A DNA stretch of 64,000 bases from Collybiopsis luxurians FD-317 M1 (GCA_000827265.1 KN834773.1:293716-357715), one strand, 5' to 3'. Shown: positions 22,575 to 34,891, numbered from the stretch's first letter. Notes: generated by a model from the sequence alone, not told the origin. Numbers and translations are program-made.

Positions 22575-23917
22575 AAAGTCGTGAGCTTGGTTGAAAGCAC
22601 TAATTGAAACTCTATCTGTGTTCTCTTGTCGTTAATGCCACATCATTCAACACACCTTTGAGAGTCCAAGCTGAAGGTAGGTCCTAGGGCATCACGACTT
22701 GTATTGTGAATCAATGGCCATAGTAAGTGTAATTTGGCCTAATTTTCTTACCGATTATAATCAAATATTCCCATCCTGTCATTCATGATGATGATGGTTG
22801 AGAGCAAGCGACAACGACACAGACTTATATATATATCATTTTGAAAGTGATCATCAGCGCGTGTGTCCCTCATGACAAACCACCTCCATCTGGTAATCGA
22901 TTGATCAGGTGATAGACAATTCATTTGAACTCGGTTTCGGACGAACGGAGAGAAAATAATGCCAATAGGCCACTACAGTTTATAGGGCGGGAAATATATA
23001 TAGGAACTGACAGAACTAAGGTGGGCGCTCTTCTCAATCAAGGCGGAGTCAGTAAGGGAACGGCGAACGATGTGAGGGATATCGGGGATGCAGGAGGTGG
23101 GTGGAGTACTACTGGTTGAGGACCAAGGTCACGGAGTCAGGGTGGAAAAGAACAAAAGGGACGGCTGAGTTTGGGACAGGTGCCGACATGGTAATATACT
23201 CAAAATGTAGGGTGGTGAAGATATAAGATTATTTAATTTACTCGCAGACAGCAGCGACTACCGTACTCAATGCCGACTATGAACAGTGCGAGAGCAAGAG
23301 CTCAAATGCGTCTCAAAAATTGTAATAAAAAAAGTGGAAACTTGCTCTGGCGAGCGATTCCTTAAGGAATACAGGCTAGGAGAAACTCGTGGAGCAGATA
23401 ATAAAGAACGGACAAGAGACTGTGAGCTTCTCCTTGGTTGCGCAACATACAGTGCCATGTAAGTGACATTATACATAGTGGTGTCTCCATAGGTAAAAAG
23501 CCAGAGGGATCAACTGGGACCGTAGAAGAGATTAAGTGAGTAATGCGGGAAGCAGATAACAACTAGGTGTGAAGGCATACGTTGTTGCCTCTATGATAAA
23601 ACAATTGGATCCACTCATAAACCAACTTGAAAATAAGTCAAGAATCAGAGCTCTTTCTGTTTCTCAATTCATTGTTGTCCACTTTCTGACCGCTGACCTG
23701 GTTCTGAAATTGAGCTTTTGTGTGTTGTTCCGCAGATACAACACGAAGTGGCGCGGTAAGATTCGAATGTCCTGCTAATGTTCTATCGCCTACCTCACCG
23801 ATTAGAGTTGAAGTCCTTTGATAATTTGTAGGTCGATATCGCGGCATACTAATGGTATACTCAGATGTATAGTCTGATAAAGCTTTAAAACCTAGGAGAC
23901 AAATTCCGAATCCTTTT
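22575..23917. other. Interval between NLR and GH30 genes
   Basis: Probably contains the 5' exon(s) and promoter of the NLR (minus). A frame reading 'WTLKGVLNDVALTT' near 22640-22680 on the minus strand may be part of it. No other gene supported. Confidence 0.4.
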
Positions 23918-25903
23918 TCAGCAGGAACTACGATCAAAAATATACGTAGTCAAACTGGTCGCGCTCAAGGGCAACGACCAGCTCGAACCGCCTCCCGTCG
24001 CAGCCTCAATCGTAGCAAAATCCTCCTCGGCTGAAGTGCGGAATGCCGTCGTTGCGCAAACGGTCTCCGGAAATGTCAGCGAGAGTGTGGTGTCTGTGGT
24101 ATCCGGGTTCATAATGATGACGTTATATGAGGTCGAGTTGGACACGACGAGGGTGTACTCTGAAGCGTCGGATCCGGATACGGGATGGCGCTGACTTCCA
24201 GCTACAAGGTAAGGAGAACAGACGAAAAAATTGAATATCCAGACCTAGGATATTCAAGTGTTTGCGTACGCACGTTTCACGAAGTTACCGAAATGTTTGT
24301 ATGTCCAAAAGTGTTTGACAATGTCTGGGCGAGGCGTTGAGTGCATCCTGCTAAAACGAAGGTGGCTCTGGACATACATAGTTCGAAGTTCCCGTTGGTG
24401 GCGTAGTCTGAATCATAGTATATCATGCCATCCTTGGAGGTAAATGTTTAGCCGTCTGCTACGTTGCAAGATGGGCTACTCACTGTGAATCCATTCGCAT
24501 TGGGAGTGGACACGCAAGTCGCGTTATTCAAAGGCGAGCAGCCAATGCCTATTAAAGCTGTTGATCTCTGTACATGTGAATGTTAGGAGGACATACCATT
24601 CGAGACTAAGGTCCAAAACTATACGAGCAAATTACGGTTAGCGATAAACGAGACAAGAGATAAAACATGCCCACATCATAATGAGATTCTCCTCCGATGA
24701 CGAGGCTCTGGAAAACCATTCCGGAAAACATCAAGGCGTTGTTGATGCTAGCGATATGCGAGAAGTTAGAACAGGATTGTAAAGGTTTGAATGGTCAGGG
24801 CAGCGCACGTACGTAGGATCGTATCCACCACTAAATCCACGCCCAGTGCCATCAGGAGACCCCAAAGAGCAGCAAATTTCCGTCATCCACGAGGGAGTTT
24901 CGGTATAGAGTTTTAATTGAAGAATGAATGCGGCGTAACCGAGATCAGAAGGAAAATCATATGTGTGGTGGACGACATGTGCTATCTGGTCAACGATCTC
25001 AACTGCCTGACCAAGAATGCATGACTGAATACAATTATACCTTGTCGGAAACCTGAGGCAGCCAGAAGGGGTACTCTGGAACGGCTTCAATGAGCCAAGA
25101 AGTTTCATCTGCCAATATCCCAATACTGTCGGTCAGTCCCCTGGAGTTTAGCTCATCCCAGAGACTGCTGACTACTTCTGCTCGTCTGAATTGAAGTCAA
25201 GATAGATCGATGGAATAGATAAGGTCGAAAGTGCGTACTGGGTAGGTAGAACTACCATCCCCTCTTGACCGCAAGGGATGGGACCGAATCCATTGTCAGG
25301 CTCGTTCATCGGAGAGATGAAGCTGATGTTAATTCCTGCTTCTCGCCAGTGCTCCGCAATATCGACCATATATGTTGCGAATGCTGGGCCGCTACCTGAT
25401 TGCGTAGATCAGTCATAAATGCCCTCCCTTTCTTCCGCTCACAGCATACCAGAAACGAAAGATCCAGCGCAGCTGGCTCCATTGGATGTTAAAGGAGCCG
25501 GGGCACTATTAATAAACATCGTAAGGATTGGAACACCAAAGTCAGACGCCTGTTGGAGGAAGAACGTTCCCTGCGGGTCTGCCGAAAAGTTGTAAACCCC
25601 AGGAGAGACGTATGGGGTTTCTGGAGCACGGACGGGATTCGAGACATTTGCTCCCCCGCCACCTAAGTTGTACCTGTAGCTTGAGAGTCCTAGGCCAGAT
25701 TCGGAAAACAGTAACGACGAGAGATTTTGCCTGACGCTGTCGGGAAAGTTGAACAGATCATGAGGCCACCAAGCGCCTGAGCCTCCAATTCCCTCGAAGG
25801 TTTGAGCAACGGACGAAGACACAGTGGCGGAGCGGACATTGCTGAGAAGGTGAAGGTTGAACGCAGCAACAAGGACAAGGGAACGTGAGGGAATTCTCAG
25901 CAT
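23918..25903 (-). CDS. Secreted glycoside hydrolase family 30 enzyme
   Basis: Ten exons close in frame to 502 residues: 25903-25450, 25395-25239, 25185-25041, 25006-24813, 24747-24675, 24618-24597, 24557-24484, 24432-24378, 24324-24274, 24201-23918. The N-terminus has a signal peptide (core 'LVLVAAFNLHLLS'). GH30 hallmarks follow: 'FEGIGGSGAWWPHDL' at the start of the barrel, 'SPMNEPDNGFGP' with the expected acid/base Glu at 183, and 'WMTEICC' with the expected nucleophile Glu at 295. The C-terminal part ('KHFWTYKHFGNFVK', then 'GSQRHPVSG') is the linked beta domain. GH30 enzymes cleave beta-linked polysaccharides outside the cell; fungal members of this look include beta-1,6-galactanases and beta-1,6-glucanases, and I cannot choose between them. 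Nothing is missing from the active site. Confidence 0.9.
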
Positions 25904-25940
25904 CTGGGGATGATCATCCAGGGGTTACACATGTTTCTGT

Positions 25941-25947
25941 TTTTATA
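25941..25947 (-). promoter_or_regulatory. TATA-like box of the GH30 gene
   Basis: TATAAAA on the minus strand, about 38 bp upstream of the ATG at 25903. Very close for a TATA-directed start, so the leader would be short; tentative. Confidence 0.35.
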
Positions 25948-27491
25948 GGAATAGTAAAATAAGGATGATATACATCATGCCTAGGAAGTCGCTGACCATT
26001 TGACTGTTTTAGTCTTCGGATTCTAGTGATGGTGATTTTCACGTTGGGATGCATATGATCGTTGAAAGCAGAATATAATGTGACGTACGTAGGCTACACC
26101 GTGGGAAACCACCGCCTCCGACAAGCTCTCCGCCTGCCAGCCCGCCATCATGTGCTCCATGCGCTGAGGTGCAGACGCAGTCGTAATACACTTAGGTCCT
26201 TGACTGAGACTAAAAGTTTTAAATTGTTAAGAGTTCTTATTCAACTGGGGAAGGATTTTACTCACCATATTCGTCTCTCGGAGGCTACTCATCAATAGTC
26301 TCACCTCATACTCGCCAACAGATTATTCACCTCTTATCAGGGCACTTTTCCCAACACATCTCTAAAACTGAAGATACTATGGTGATCAATTGTGCACTCG
26401 AATGTGCACGACGTAACAGGTTAGTCTTCTCGACGAGTCAGGACCAATCAAGACTTGGTAGCTCGACGGATACGCTGAGCAGATCGCAGAAGAAATTTTT
26501 GCATCTGTGTTTGCCTATATCTATATCTATATTCCCGACTCCCTCTTAATATAAAAGTTGGAAGCTCCGTCGTCTTGCTCATATTTCCAGCCTGAAAAAC
26601 CTAGAGCTTAGTAGAATAAATTTCATTGTTGGTTACCAATGCCTCCGAACGGTCAAACCTGTAGATACGGAGGGGCTACAGTCGTCGGGTGAAACGGCTG
26701 GTTTCACCCGGGTAAAAATCCCCCTTTCATCTCTGACAGCTACGCCTAAAGCTATTACATTTGTGCCTGGGGGTATGTAAGATGCTCCTTGGTAGTATTC
26801 TCGACTTACGCTCCCTCCGCTAGTCTTGAGAGTCCGCAATGACCATATCAGAAGCCACTTGCGAGAGTAGACCGTACAAGCCATTCAGACATTGCTTACA
26901 TACTCGCGCTCTTTCCCCACCAGGACTCACTCGCAGTAGATACTATACTCCCCTTCTTCTGATCTTCTTGCTCACTATCAAAATTGCGATGATTAGCATA
27001 GACAGATATGTAGCCAGCGGCCTGCCGTCCAAACAGGTACCGCGGGTACAAAATGTCAAGCCTGTCTGTGCAATTTTTGCGTCCCGCGGGCAGGCTTGGT
27101 TATTTATTTTGCAGTACAGAACTATGAAATTGAATAGTATTGTCAGACCACAATATGTATAGACAATGTCTGTATACAATCTTCTGTACACAATCTTTGT
27201 ATATGAATGCAGCATTTACTTGCTGTGACATATATAAATGATGTGTTATAAAGGTAGCAAAGGATTGCCGTAGTATCAATTTGCAGCAAGTGATTCTGTC
27301 CCTTCATTTGATAGTATATTGCCTTAATAGCAGGATAAATCAGCAAGTAATTTTCTTGGCACTGATTGGCAGTAAGCAGTTGTGAATAAGACAACAAGTA
27401 ATGTCAGTGGCAAGAACTTGCAGTGGATGGTACTGTAGATGGCAGCAATTATTTCTTTAGCAGGTATATCAGTACAGGATTTATTGGAAAG
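25948..27491. other. Interval without a supported gene
   Basis: Upstream region of GH30 followed by AT-rich DNA. A minus-strand frame at 26633-26884 has no recognisable domain. A short hairpin lies near 27056-27100 (AAGCCTG / CAGGCTT). Nothing else was seen. Confidence 0.4.
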
Positions 27492-27725
27492 CATCAGGAA
27501 AAAACCCTAAAGCCCAGGCTATTTAGGCTTGCCAGGGGACACCCCCTGAATCCTAGGCAACCTTGGGCATTCTGAAGCCATTTAAAGCCATTTCAACCAT
27601 TTTCAACTGGCCTCAGAGGTCCCAGGGAGCCCAGATCACCCCAGGGATCCTCAGGGATCTTGAGGCTCCCTAGGATTTAGGGGGTGTCCCTGGGCAGCCT
27701 GGGCTTCAGGTCATTTTTCCTGATG
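27492..27725. mobile_element. TIR element 'CATCAGG' family, 234 bp
   Basis: Left end CATCAGGAAAAA, right end its complement, with the inverted match extending ~30 bp through 'AGCCCAGGCT'. The interior consists of CCCAGG/CCTGGG-type words. A larger relative with the same ends lies at 61605-62421. Non-coding; transposon class not determined. Confidence 0.7.
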
Positions 27726-27915
27726 GACCTGGAAACAAGACAACAATGCTAGGACACAAGAAAGAATACCACATTAGAGGTATCATCTGAAAGCTAGTCA
27801 ATCAATGGTCCTGACTATATGCAGCAGACAAATTGAACTGAAGGGCATTAGCCTAGAGAAGCTGAACAATGCTGAGGCATGGATTGAAAAGAAGGAGTGG
27901 TTTAAAGAACAATCC

Positions 27916-29170
27916 TCAAATCCTCAAATCAAGGTGTAAAAACCTGAGATTGGAACTTAAAAAAATAAATTCTAATAACAAAAGAGAAATTTCTCCTTTA
28001 TTCATAGAAGAGGCTACTTCCGCTGTAACATCCTTCACTACCTTCTTCAATGTGTACAGCAATTTCTTCCAAGCTGCACTAATCCACTCCTTTGACTTCT
28101 TGATCTGGGCTCCAGTTGCCAATGCCAGCAGTCTGTTTGTGAACCACCAGTGGTACAGCGCCTGGGAGTCTTCGTGCTGAGTTAGCAATTGCTTATTCAT
28201 AATCTGCATCCCATCCAGCTCTTTCCGAAAGGTCTTCTTGTCCTTGCACTCCTTCTTTTGCAATGGGAATTTGACATTAAACCATTTGCAGAAATCCTCC
28301 CACTTGCTCAGACAGACAGTATTAGTGTTGCCGCGGCTCGCGAATAAGCCGGCTAATAGCCGGAGCCGATCAGGGGCTGGAGCTGAGCCGGTCAGCTGGC
28401 GGGCACCCGCATGTGAGCCAGCTTTGCACGGCTCCAAGCTGAATGCTGCGGCTTGGAGCTGGCTGACAGTCGACTCCTACCAGCTCAACTGCCAATTGCC
28501 TTGCAATCATCCAGTAATTCATTTAAATCTCACATATTGTATTTTGGTTCACTAAAGCCTCTTTCTTTCCATTCAACCCTCACTTCGACTCTAAATTATG
28601 TAGATATTTATTATTTATTATGTTTACGTATCAAGTATGTATACGCTATCGCACATCACTACATGGTGCCACGTCACTCACATCATATCAGGCAACATAA
28701 CTACAGCATCCGCTAAGCGCTCATTTGAGGCTTGGCACCCTGTAATTTTTGTTTGCCTATGCCCTGGGCCTTATTGCAGCCAGTAGCCATCGTAGAAGTA
28801 TTTTACTTCTTTTCCATCTGGCTAGCCAGCTTCAAGTCTGCTTGACCCCAGCTCAAGTCGGCTCAAGCTTTTTCAAGTCGGCTCATTCTGGCTGTTGAGC
28901 AGCATGAGCCGGCTAAGTGTGAGAGCCGGTCGACTTGCGGCTAGCCGAGCCGCGGCAACACTATACAGCATCACTCAATTGCTTGTACTATTCCTCAGCT
29001 ACTGAATCCTCCTCCAAGAACTTCCTGACCTTGGATGTGTAGTCTTTTTCTAGGATAGACATGGTCATGAAGGCCTTTTCCAGCTCTCTGATCTATGTCG
29101 AGGGTCTAACATTTTCCATTGGGTCACCTCCGAAAAATTTTATCAGCATCAACATTTCTCTGGCCACCAT
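27916..29170 (-). pseudogene. Retrotransposon gag remnant, split by a hAT-like element
   Basis: Read on the minus strand, 29170-28972 encodes 'KFFGGDPMENV', 'IRELEKAFMTMS' and 'YKQLSDAV' with in-frame stops. After skipping the insertion at 28323-28963 the frame resumes with 'CLSKWEDFCKWFNVKFPLQK' down to about 27990. The order (FxGD.xEN, a helix, then W.xF...FxxxFP) fits the Gag core of Ty3-type LTR retrotransposons in Agaricomycetes. At least two stop codons plus the insertion make it inactive. No protease, reverse transcriptase or LTR was recognised nearby. Confidence 0.6.
28323..28963. mobile_element. Non-autonomous hAT-like element, 641 bp
   Basis: Starts TAGTGTTGCCGCGGCTCG and ends with its exact complement. 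Flanks gacagtat (28315-28322) and tacagcat (28964-28971) agree at 6 of 8 positions, consistent with an 8-bp target duplication. The subterminal zones are full of GAGCCGGCT-type words. Removing it restores the reading frame of the interrupted gag remnant (DAV|CLSKW), independent support for the boundaries. Its ends resemble but are not the same as those of the element at 2348-3287. Confidence 0.82.
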
Positions 29171-29850
29171 GGATGTAGCTTACGTAGATGTGGGTGTGGT
29201 TGCTAAAGCTGATGCAGTTGTGCTTGTCAAAAGCATTAGTGTTGTCTGCGTGCTTGCAATGGAGATGTATGGCTTCAAAAAGACTCAATGACCCAGCTGA
29301 TAGCTGATCCTTATACTGGTAATGTATAGATGGAGTTGGAGGGTTCTAATTCGCTACTCTCACTCTGCTGCTCTGGCATTTGTGATGTGGATGCAAAATG
29401 ATCACTGACTCTTGGTTGCATTTCCCAGGCCAGTTTTTCAATTTCCTCATGCTCAGTTTCTGTGTGTTCGAATCACGCTTTGGTCACCAAGATGGAGTGG
29501 CCAAGGATCTCGAAGGATGGAATAGATGTGGCTAAAATGCCTTGAACTAACTTGGAACTGTCTTCTGACAGTGAACTACTCTACTCTACTAGACCCTCCA
29601 TGGCTAATAGATACAAACAATGACTCATTGATCATGCATCCTTGTTTAAGGCCTGAATCTCCTGCTACTCCTTGATACCTCCTACTCCACCACCCATACC
29701 TGGGTGATGTTGTTCACGCAAGCTGCTCTCCTGCTACCGCATTGAATGCTCCTCCCTGTACTTCTGAATTTGCAACTACCATGCCTGAATACCTCTGAGG
29801 GTCCTAGACACTGTGACTGTGTAATCTGCAATTTTAGAAGTATCTGATGG
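29171..29850. other. Interval without a supported gene
   Basis: Degenerate continuation of the retrotransposon-like region on the minus strand, then unremarkable sequence. No intact frame. Confidence 0.4.
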
Positions 29851-29854
29851 TTCT

Positions 29855-31110
29855 ATACAGATATAAAAGGTGTCTTGTCAGCTCATTGAATCACCTACCA
29901 CAGATGCCACCCTTATCTAGCGATGATCCAATGACCATATTACCTGCCACGGCGAAGAAGGCACCCTGGCCCACACAGGCGCCAATGAACCTGATCCCTG
30001 AGGCCCCTTTGAATACGCTCAGTTCTGAGATAAATTGCATTGGAACCATCGCCGGTGTTTGCAAACAATCCATAATCATATTGACAGCATCTGGAAAGCA
30101 AGGGTTTTGTATCTTCAATTACTTATCATTCTACTCGAATCTAACGAGTTACTCACCGGTCAATTTTTGCTAAAAGGATAAGTTCAGCTCTCATTAAATA
30201 TAAGTAAACTGTTCACTAACTTTGACAGCTGCATCAGAATCATCTTTATGAACCTTGCCATCTTCTACAAGACACAATTATAAAGGGTGTCTCATCAGCT
30301 CATTGAATTTTCTACCACAAATCCCGTACTTACCTAGTGATCTATCGCTAGTGACTATATCACCTGTCACAGCAGTGAAGGCATCCTGGCCCACACGGGT
30401 GCCAATGAACCTGATCCCTGAGGCCCCTTTGAATACACTCGGCTCTGAAATAAATTGCATTGGAGCCTTCATCAGTGCTTGCAAATAGGCAAATGGAAGG
30501 AAAGGGCCATTTGGAGGATTCAAACTGGTGGAAGCTTGGTTGTCATTCTGCTCAGTATCGCTGAGCTTGCCTTCACCAGCCACTCCAACAACTTGACCGC
30601 ATCGTGAGCAGATTTCATTAAGGGAAGGCTGTCCAAAGACCAGAATGATATTTTGCACAGCATCAGGAGTGAAGGTAATTTCTTTGTGACAATACCCCTC
30701 GCATGTATGCGCTGCTGCCAGTCTTCTTTGCCCAGACTGATGAGGAAGATAGATTGAGGACTGAATTGCTGCTCTGTCAAGAGATAAAAAAATATTTCTA
30801 TATGTTGCTTGTGACTTTTTTCTTCCTCGTGTCTGTCTCTGACTTTCACAAATGCAGGAAATCAGTTTATGCTCACCGTTGTCAGACCACAATTGCTTAG
30901 TCATTTGGTTCAGCCTCGCTCTTGGTACTTGGGACACAGGACCAGTTTACAACTCTCCAAATGACCTGCTCCAACCACGGGGTTACCATTGTCCCCGAAA
31001 AAGACACACTGGCCCACTCATTGGTGATATCCAAATGGAAGCTGGAACTCACCTGATCTCTTGAGCATCTCCTTCCCCGAGACTAATCCTTCTATAAAAT
31101 CCATATTGGA
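29855..31110 (-). pseudogene. Remnant C of the gene A/B family
   Basis: Minus-strand codons near 30755-30600 read 'QRRLAAAHTCEGY', 'EITFTPDAVQNIIL' and 'QPSLNEICSRCGQVV', matching the conserved block of genes A and B. It runs on, in one frame, into 'SVFKGASGIRFIG' and 'AVTGDIV' (30480-30330), which resembles the N-terminal motif of A and B ('SLFGGSRNVTIYGG'). That last exon is duplicated about 390 bp further on (29890-30060, 'SVFKGASGIRFIGACVGQG'). The duplicate has lost its GT donor (AT instead). Other exons are missing or unrecognisable upstream, so this is probably a relic or a rearranged gene. Confidence 0.6.
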
Positions 31111-31270
31111 TGCGATCCTGCCCTGGTTCACCTTGTCTGAGGTGTGGATGCCGCAGATGAGTATGATGAATTTTGGCGAATGACTATATCACCTTTGTTA
31201 ATGACATGAGTATATCACCAGTACGAGCAGAAAGGCTATTTGGATTTGGGGGACAAATGAGCCTAGTAAG

Positions 31271-32233
31271 ATGGAAAATATCTCAAGAAATGTTACTGTG
31301 CAGCATTGGTGGTTCCTGGGTGGCTCAATTCCTGTTCAGCTTATGAAACAAGCATTCAGCATCATCAATTCCAATCAGGTTTTGCTCTACCTAGATGGAA
31401 AATTTGCTGAAAACAGACAATTCCCTTGGGCGCTCAACTTGACCTTACTGTGGTCTGGCGCACCCAGTGGCAAAGGGTGGGCTGCAAACATTTTTTCTGC
31501 CAACGACCCTATGAATAACACTTCCATTGACAATCCTCTCCTCTGCAGGTCAATTATGGCACTGTGGAATGACTGGGGGAACAATGTGATGACATCGTTG
31601 GAGATTCATAATCAGCTTGTGCAGAGTATTGCAGTTGTGGGGGAGAAAATGTGGGTGGGATCTGATGTACAACTGAGTAGCCTGACACAAGATGAATTCA
31701 AGCAGATATACCTAATCCTGAACATCGCTACCCCTGGTCAGAATTTGAACTGTGCAACAGGATTACCGCCTGGTTCAGAGGTGTTCAGCTTTGATAGCAT
31801 CTTGTCATTCCCTCTTGAAATGAAATTCGAATCTGTAGGAGCACTGTATACCCTATCGTTCACAGTCAAATCTCCCCCTCCTTCCCCTGTAAGCAAAAAC
31901 AATTCTGTATTGACGCCGCTGTTTACAGGCCTTGACTCAATACTGTACCTCGAGTCAATGACGCTTGAGGCCCCAGCGACCAACCTCCAGTATGACTTTG
32001 GCTTTAAACTTGTTCTGGATGTGTTCACATCTGTAGAGATTCATGCTACGATCAACCATATGTATGTGCAGTTGAATGGGTCTGTGGAGAGGTTTCATTG
32101 GACATCAGATTTGAGTATACAAGGGGCATTTTTCCAGCTTGTGAATATGTCGTTTGCAGCTCTGTCGCATGTGATTGGGCAGGATGGGTTTGCAGGGGAG
32201 TTGCTTAATGTTAGTTTGAAGCTAGGGGATTGA
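31271..32233 (+). CDS. Orphan hypothetical protein, 320 aa
   Basis: A single ATG-to-TGA frame of 320 residues with normal codon variety and no low complexity. I do not recognise the family. There is no signal peptide or membrane segment. Alternating hydrophobic patterns ('LNLTLLWSGAP', 'MKFESVGALYTLSFTV', 'FGFKLVLDVFTSVEIHATI') suggest a mostly beta structure. The gene stands alone between family remnant C (opposite strand) and a repeat array. It may be an internal or 3' exon of a larger gene, since stops occur just upstream in frame. Confidence 0.55.
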   Translation: MENISRNVTVQHWWFLGGSIPVQLMKQAFSIINSNQVLLYLDGKFAENRQFPWALNLTLLWSGAPSGKGWAANIFSANDPMNNTSIDNPLLCRSIMALWNDWGNNVMTSLEIHNQLVQSIAVVGEKMWVGSDVQLSSLTQDEFKQIYLILNIATPGQNLNCATGLPPGSEVFSFDSILSFPLEMKFESVGALYTLSFTVKSPPPSPVSKNNSVLTPLFTGLDSILYLESMTLEAPATNLQYDFGFKLVLDVFTSVEIHATINHMYVQLNGSVERFHWTSDLSIQGAFFQLVNMSFAALSHVIGQDGFAGELLNVSLKLGD

Positions 32234-32297
32234 GGTGCTTGGAGCTGGGTTGAATGTTTTTTTTTTTTTGTATGTTTAATCAGACAAACTATAATTA

Positions 32298-32392
32298 CAA
32301 CATTTAGATCAATTCAAAATTACCTGTTAGGGATCAGGCATGGAATTCACCACCTCTATAACTCGGCATTTCATTTCATTCCATGCACTCAT
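32298..32392 (-). repeat. Dispersed repeat C, copy 2
   Basis: Reverse-complement match to 4663-4760, centred on 'GGATCAGGCATGGAATTC'. It abuts the left edge of the CCATGG array. Confidence 0.55.
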
Positions 32393-34060
32393 AACAACCA
32401 TACCATGGGCTGAAGCATGGTTAAGTTTACTGTGTTCATTTGAATACCTCAAATACCAACACACAAAGGACGAATGACATTGTGGTATGGCCATACTTAC
32501 AAAAGGGAACTATAGTACTGGCATACTGCTTTTGCTGTTAACTGATGCAGTACTGTTGAACCATGGTACAGCCATACCATGGGCTGAAGCAGTAAAGTCA
32601 AACCATGGTTAAGTTTATTGCTGTCATTATACCTCAATACCAGGACACAAAGGACCAATAGAATTGTGGTATGGCCATACTTACAAAAGGGAGCTATAGT
32701 ACAGGGATACTGCTTTTGTTGTTAACTGAAGCAGTTTCATTGAGCCATGGTACAGCAGTACCATGCACTGAAGCAGTAAAGTCAAACCATGGTAAAGTTT
32801 ACTGTATCCATTAGAATACCTCAAATACCAGCACAAAAAAAGACCAATAGTATTGCAGCTGTACAATTGAGCCATGGTATGGCCATACTGCCTCAACTTT
32901 TGGCTGAAATAGTAAGGAGATACCATGGTAGATACAAACAAGTAGCTTTATTGTAGTGAAGGAGTAAGTAACAGTAAACCATGTAAAATTGAGTCACAGT
33001 ATGGTAATACCCATACTTGATTTCTAAAACTGAAACAGTGAAGTATGGCATATCGAGACTGCCACTATCATGATGGTGCATTTGAACAATAATAAATTTA
33101 TACCCCTGCTTTTTGTTAAGGGATTCGGGGGAAACCATAGTAAGTTGCATTTCCTGGGGTTACTGTGTTCATGTACCTCATATAAGATCATAGATGCTCT
33201 TCTTCTGTATGCAAAAGGGAAGCATAGTACTGGCATACAGCCTTAGCAGTTGTCTGAAGCTGTACCATTCAACAGTGGTATAGCCATACTATGGGCTTCG
33301 GCTGATGCAGTAAGAATGTACTATGATAAACACACCTTTCAATCGAAGCACTTCAATAAGCCAGTACAAAAAAGAATCATAGCACTGAAACTGTCCAATT
33401 GAGTCATGGTATGGCTATACTGCCTCAAATCTTGGCTACAGTGCTAAATAGAATATATCAACAATGGTAAGTCTGTACTTCTATTTTAAGGCAAGGAGTA
33501 AGGGTAAACCATAGTGAATTTCAGTTTCCATTATCATTAGTGTTACTGTCTATCATGGGTATATTTTTGAGCCGGTGAGAAGCGGAAACTATAGTATTAT
33601 CACACTGTTCCTTCTGGTGCCTCCAGCAGTGCAATTCAACCACTGTAGTATGGCTATGCCGCATCTGCTATGGGCTATAGGGTCAAGGAGAAACCAGGGT
33701 AAATTTACACAATGGTAAGTCTACATCTCTACTCTCTGTGCAGGGGGTCAGGGGAACCATGGTAAGTTGCTGATCCAGTTATTACTTACTGTGGTCATTC
33801 AAATACCCCATATACCATCACAGATGGCCTTCTTTTGTAATATGTATGCTAGAGGGAACCATAGTACTGGCGTACTATCTCAACTGTTATCGGAATGAAT
33901 ACTGTTCAACCATGGTATGATCATAGTCAGGTAGGCTGCAGCCTGTAAGGGAAAACCATGTCGAGTTACAACATCCAGAGTTATCACTGTAAAGAAACCA
34001 CTGTACTAAAGCAGTATAATCGAGTCATTGCATTGTCATACTAAGTCCAGACACTATATA
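32393..34060 (+). repeat. Tandem array of ~180-bp units
   Basis: Best-preserved units begin near 32400, 32575 and 32760 at 'TACCATG..CTGAAGCA'; later units are increasingly diverged. Each unit includes the palindrome CCATGG and the near-palindrome GTATGGCCATAC. Confidence 0.7.
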
Positions 34061-34177
34061 TCACCCACGCCGATACAAATGCTGGCATGAGTTAAGGCCA
34101 TTATGAGGAGTGAGAGTCACAGCGAATAATGCAGGGGTAGAAACCATATACAACATCTGAGACAAAGCAATACAATT

Positions 34178-34891
34178 TTGGGTCTGGGAAGCAAACAATT
34201 TGACAAAGATGTCAATGCAATTATCAACATATATGCAGAATTAGCCGGACAAGTGGGCAAGATTGAATGTTTTCAAATCAAAGAAGTGGAAGGTAGACGA
34301 ATGCTGGAAATTGGGAATCGCATATTCATGCTCAAGCGGGAGGCTCCGAACATGGAATGGTTTGTGCCCCTGTGTGAAGTCAACTCAGAGAGCACAATAG
34401 AGAGCCAGAACACAGAACAGAGTACATTCACCCATAACATAGAGAATGTAGTACACTTTGAGGAAGAAAAGAGTGAAGGGGAAGGGGAAAAGATGTACAA
34501 AAGAGCATATCAGATGAACATTAATGACACAAGGAAACAGGACATATACAATGAGCCCACACAAGATCCATGTTGGGGACATTGTCACTGTGGCATTCCC
34601 GCTGGTTATAATTCCTACAAAGCAAGGATCAAAGGTGATTTTAATACTGAGAGTGGTGATGCTGTTGGACAGAACACACACTCAGGTAAGAGCAAGAGAT
34701 TGAGAGACATTAGTCAAACTGATGGGGCCATAGAATTGGATGAAGGCAGTAGCTCAAAACAAAAGCAAAGTGAGCATCAAGGTTCAACTGAAGAAGAGAT
34801 CTGCCTTCAATGACGAAGCTGAAAAAGATGTAGAAGATGCCGGAAGAGAGTTGAAAAAGATGGTGGAGAGTAACAAGGCCAAGATGGTTGA
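34178..34891 (+). pseudogene. Frameshifted unknown ORF in the array core
   Basis: A frame without a good ATG (it opens at TTG) runs 211 codons to TGA 34811-34813. Shifting one base near 34797 continues a coding-like stretch, 'NDEAEKDVEDAGRELKKMVE', to TAA at about 34891. The protein is hydrophilic with Lys/Glu-rich ends and a small Cys/His patch 'WGHCHCG'. No family recognised. Its place in the core between inverted arms suggests a degenerate element-encoded gene. Confidence 0.4.

Noticed and set aside
26633..26884. 83-codon minus-strand frame near GH30
   Set aside because: No domain, no signal peptide and no splice partner found.
29462..29480. Possible tRNA T-loop (GTTCGAATC)
   Set aside because: No acceptor or D-arm pairing around it.
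30278..30937. Intact 219-codon gene on the minus strand
   Set aside because: It merges two exon-like segments of the A/B family in reverse domain order with a splice donor inside; better described as a rearranged remnant.
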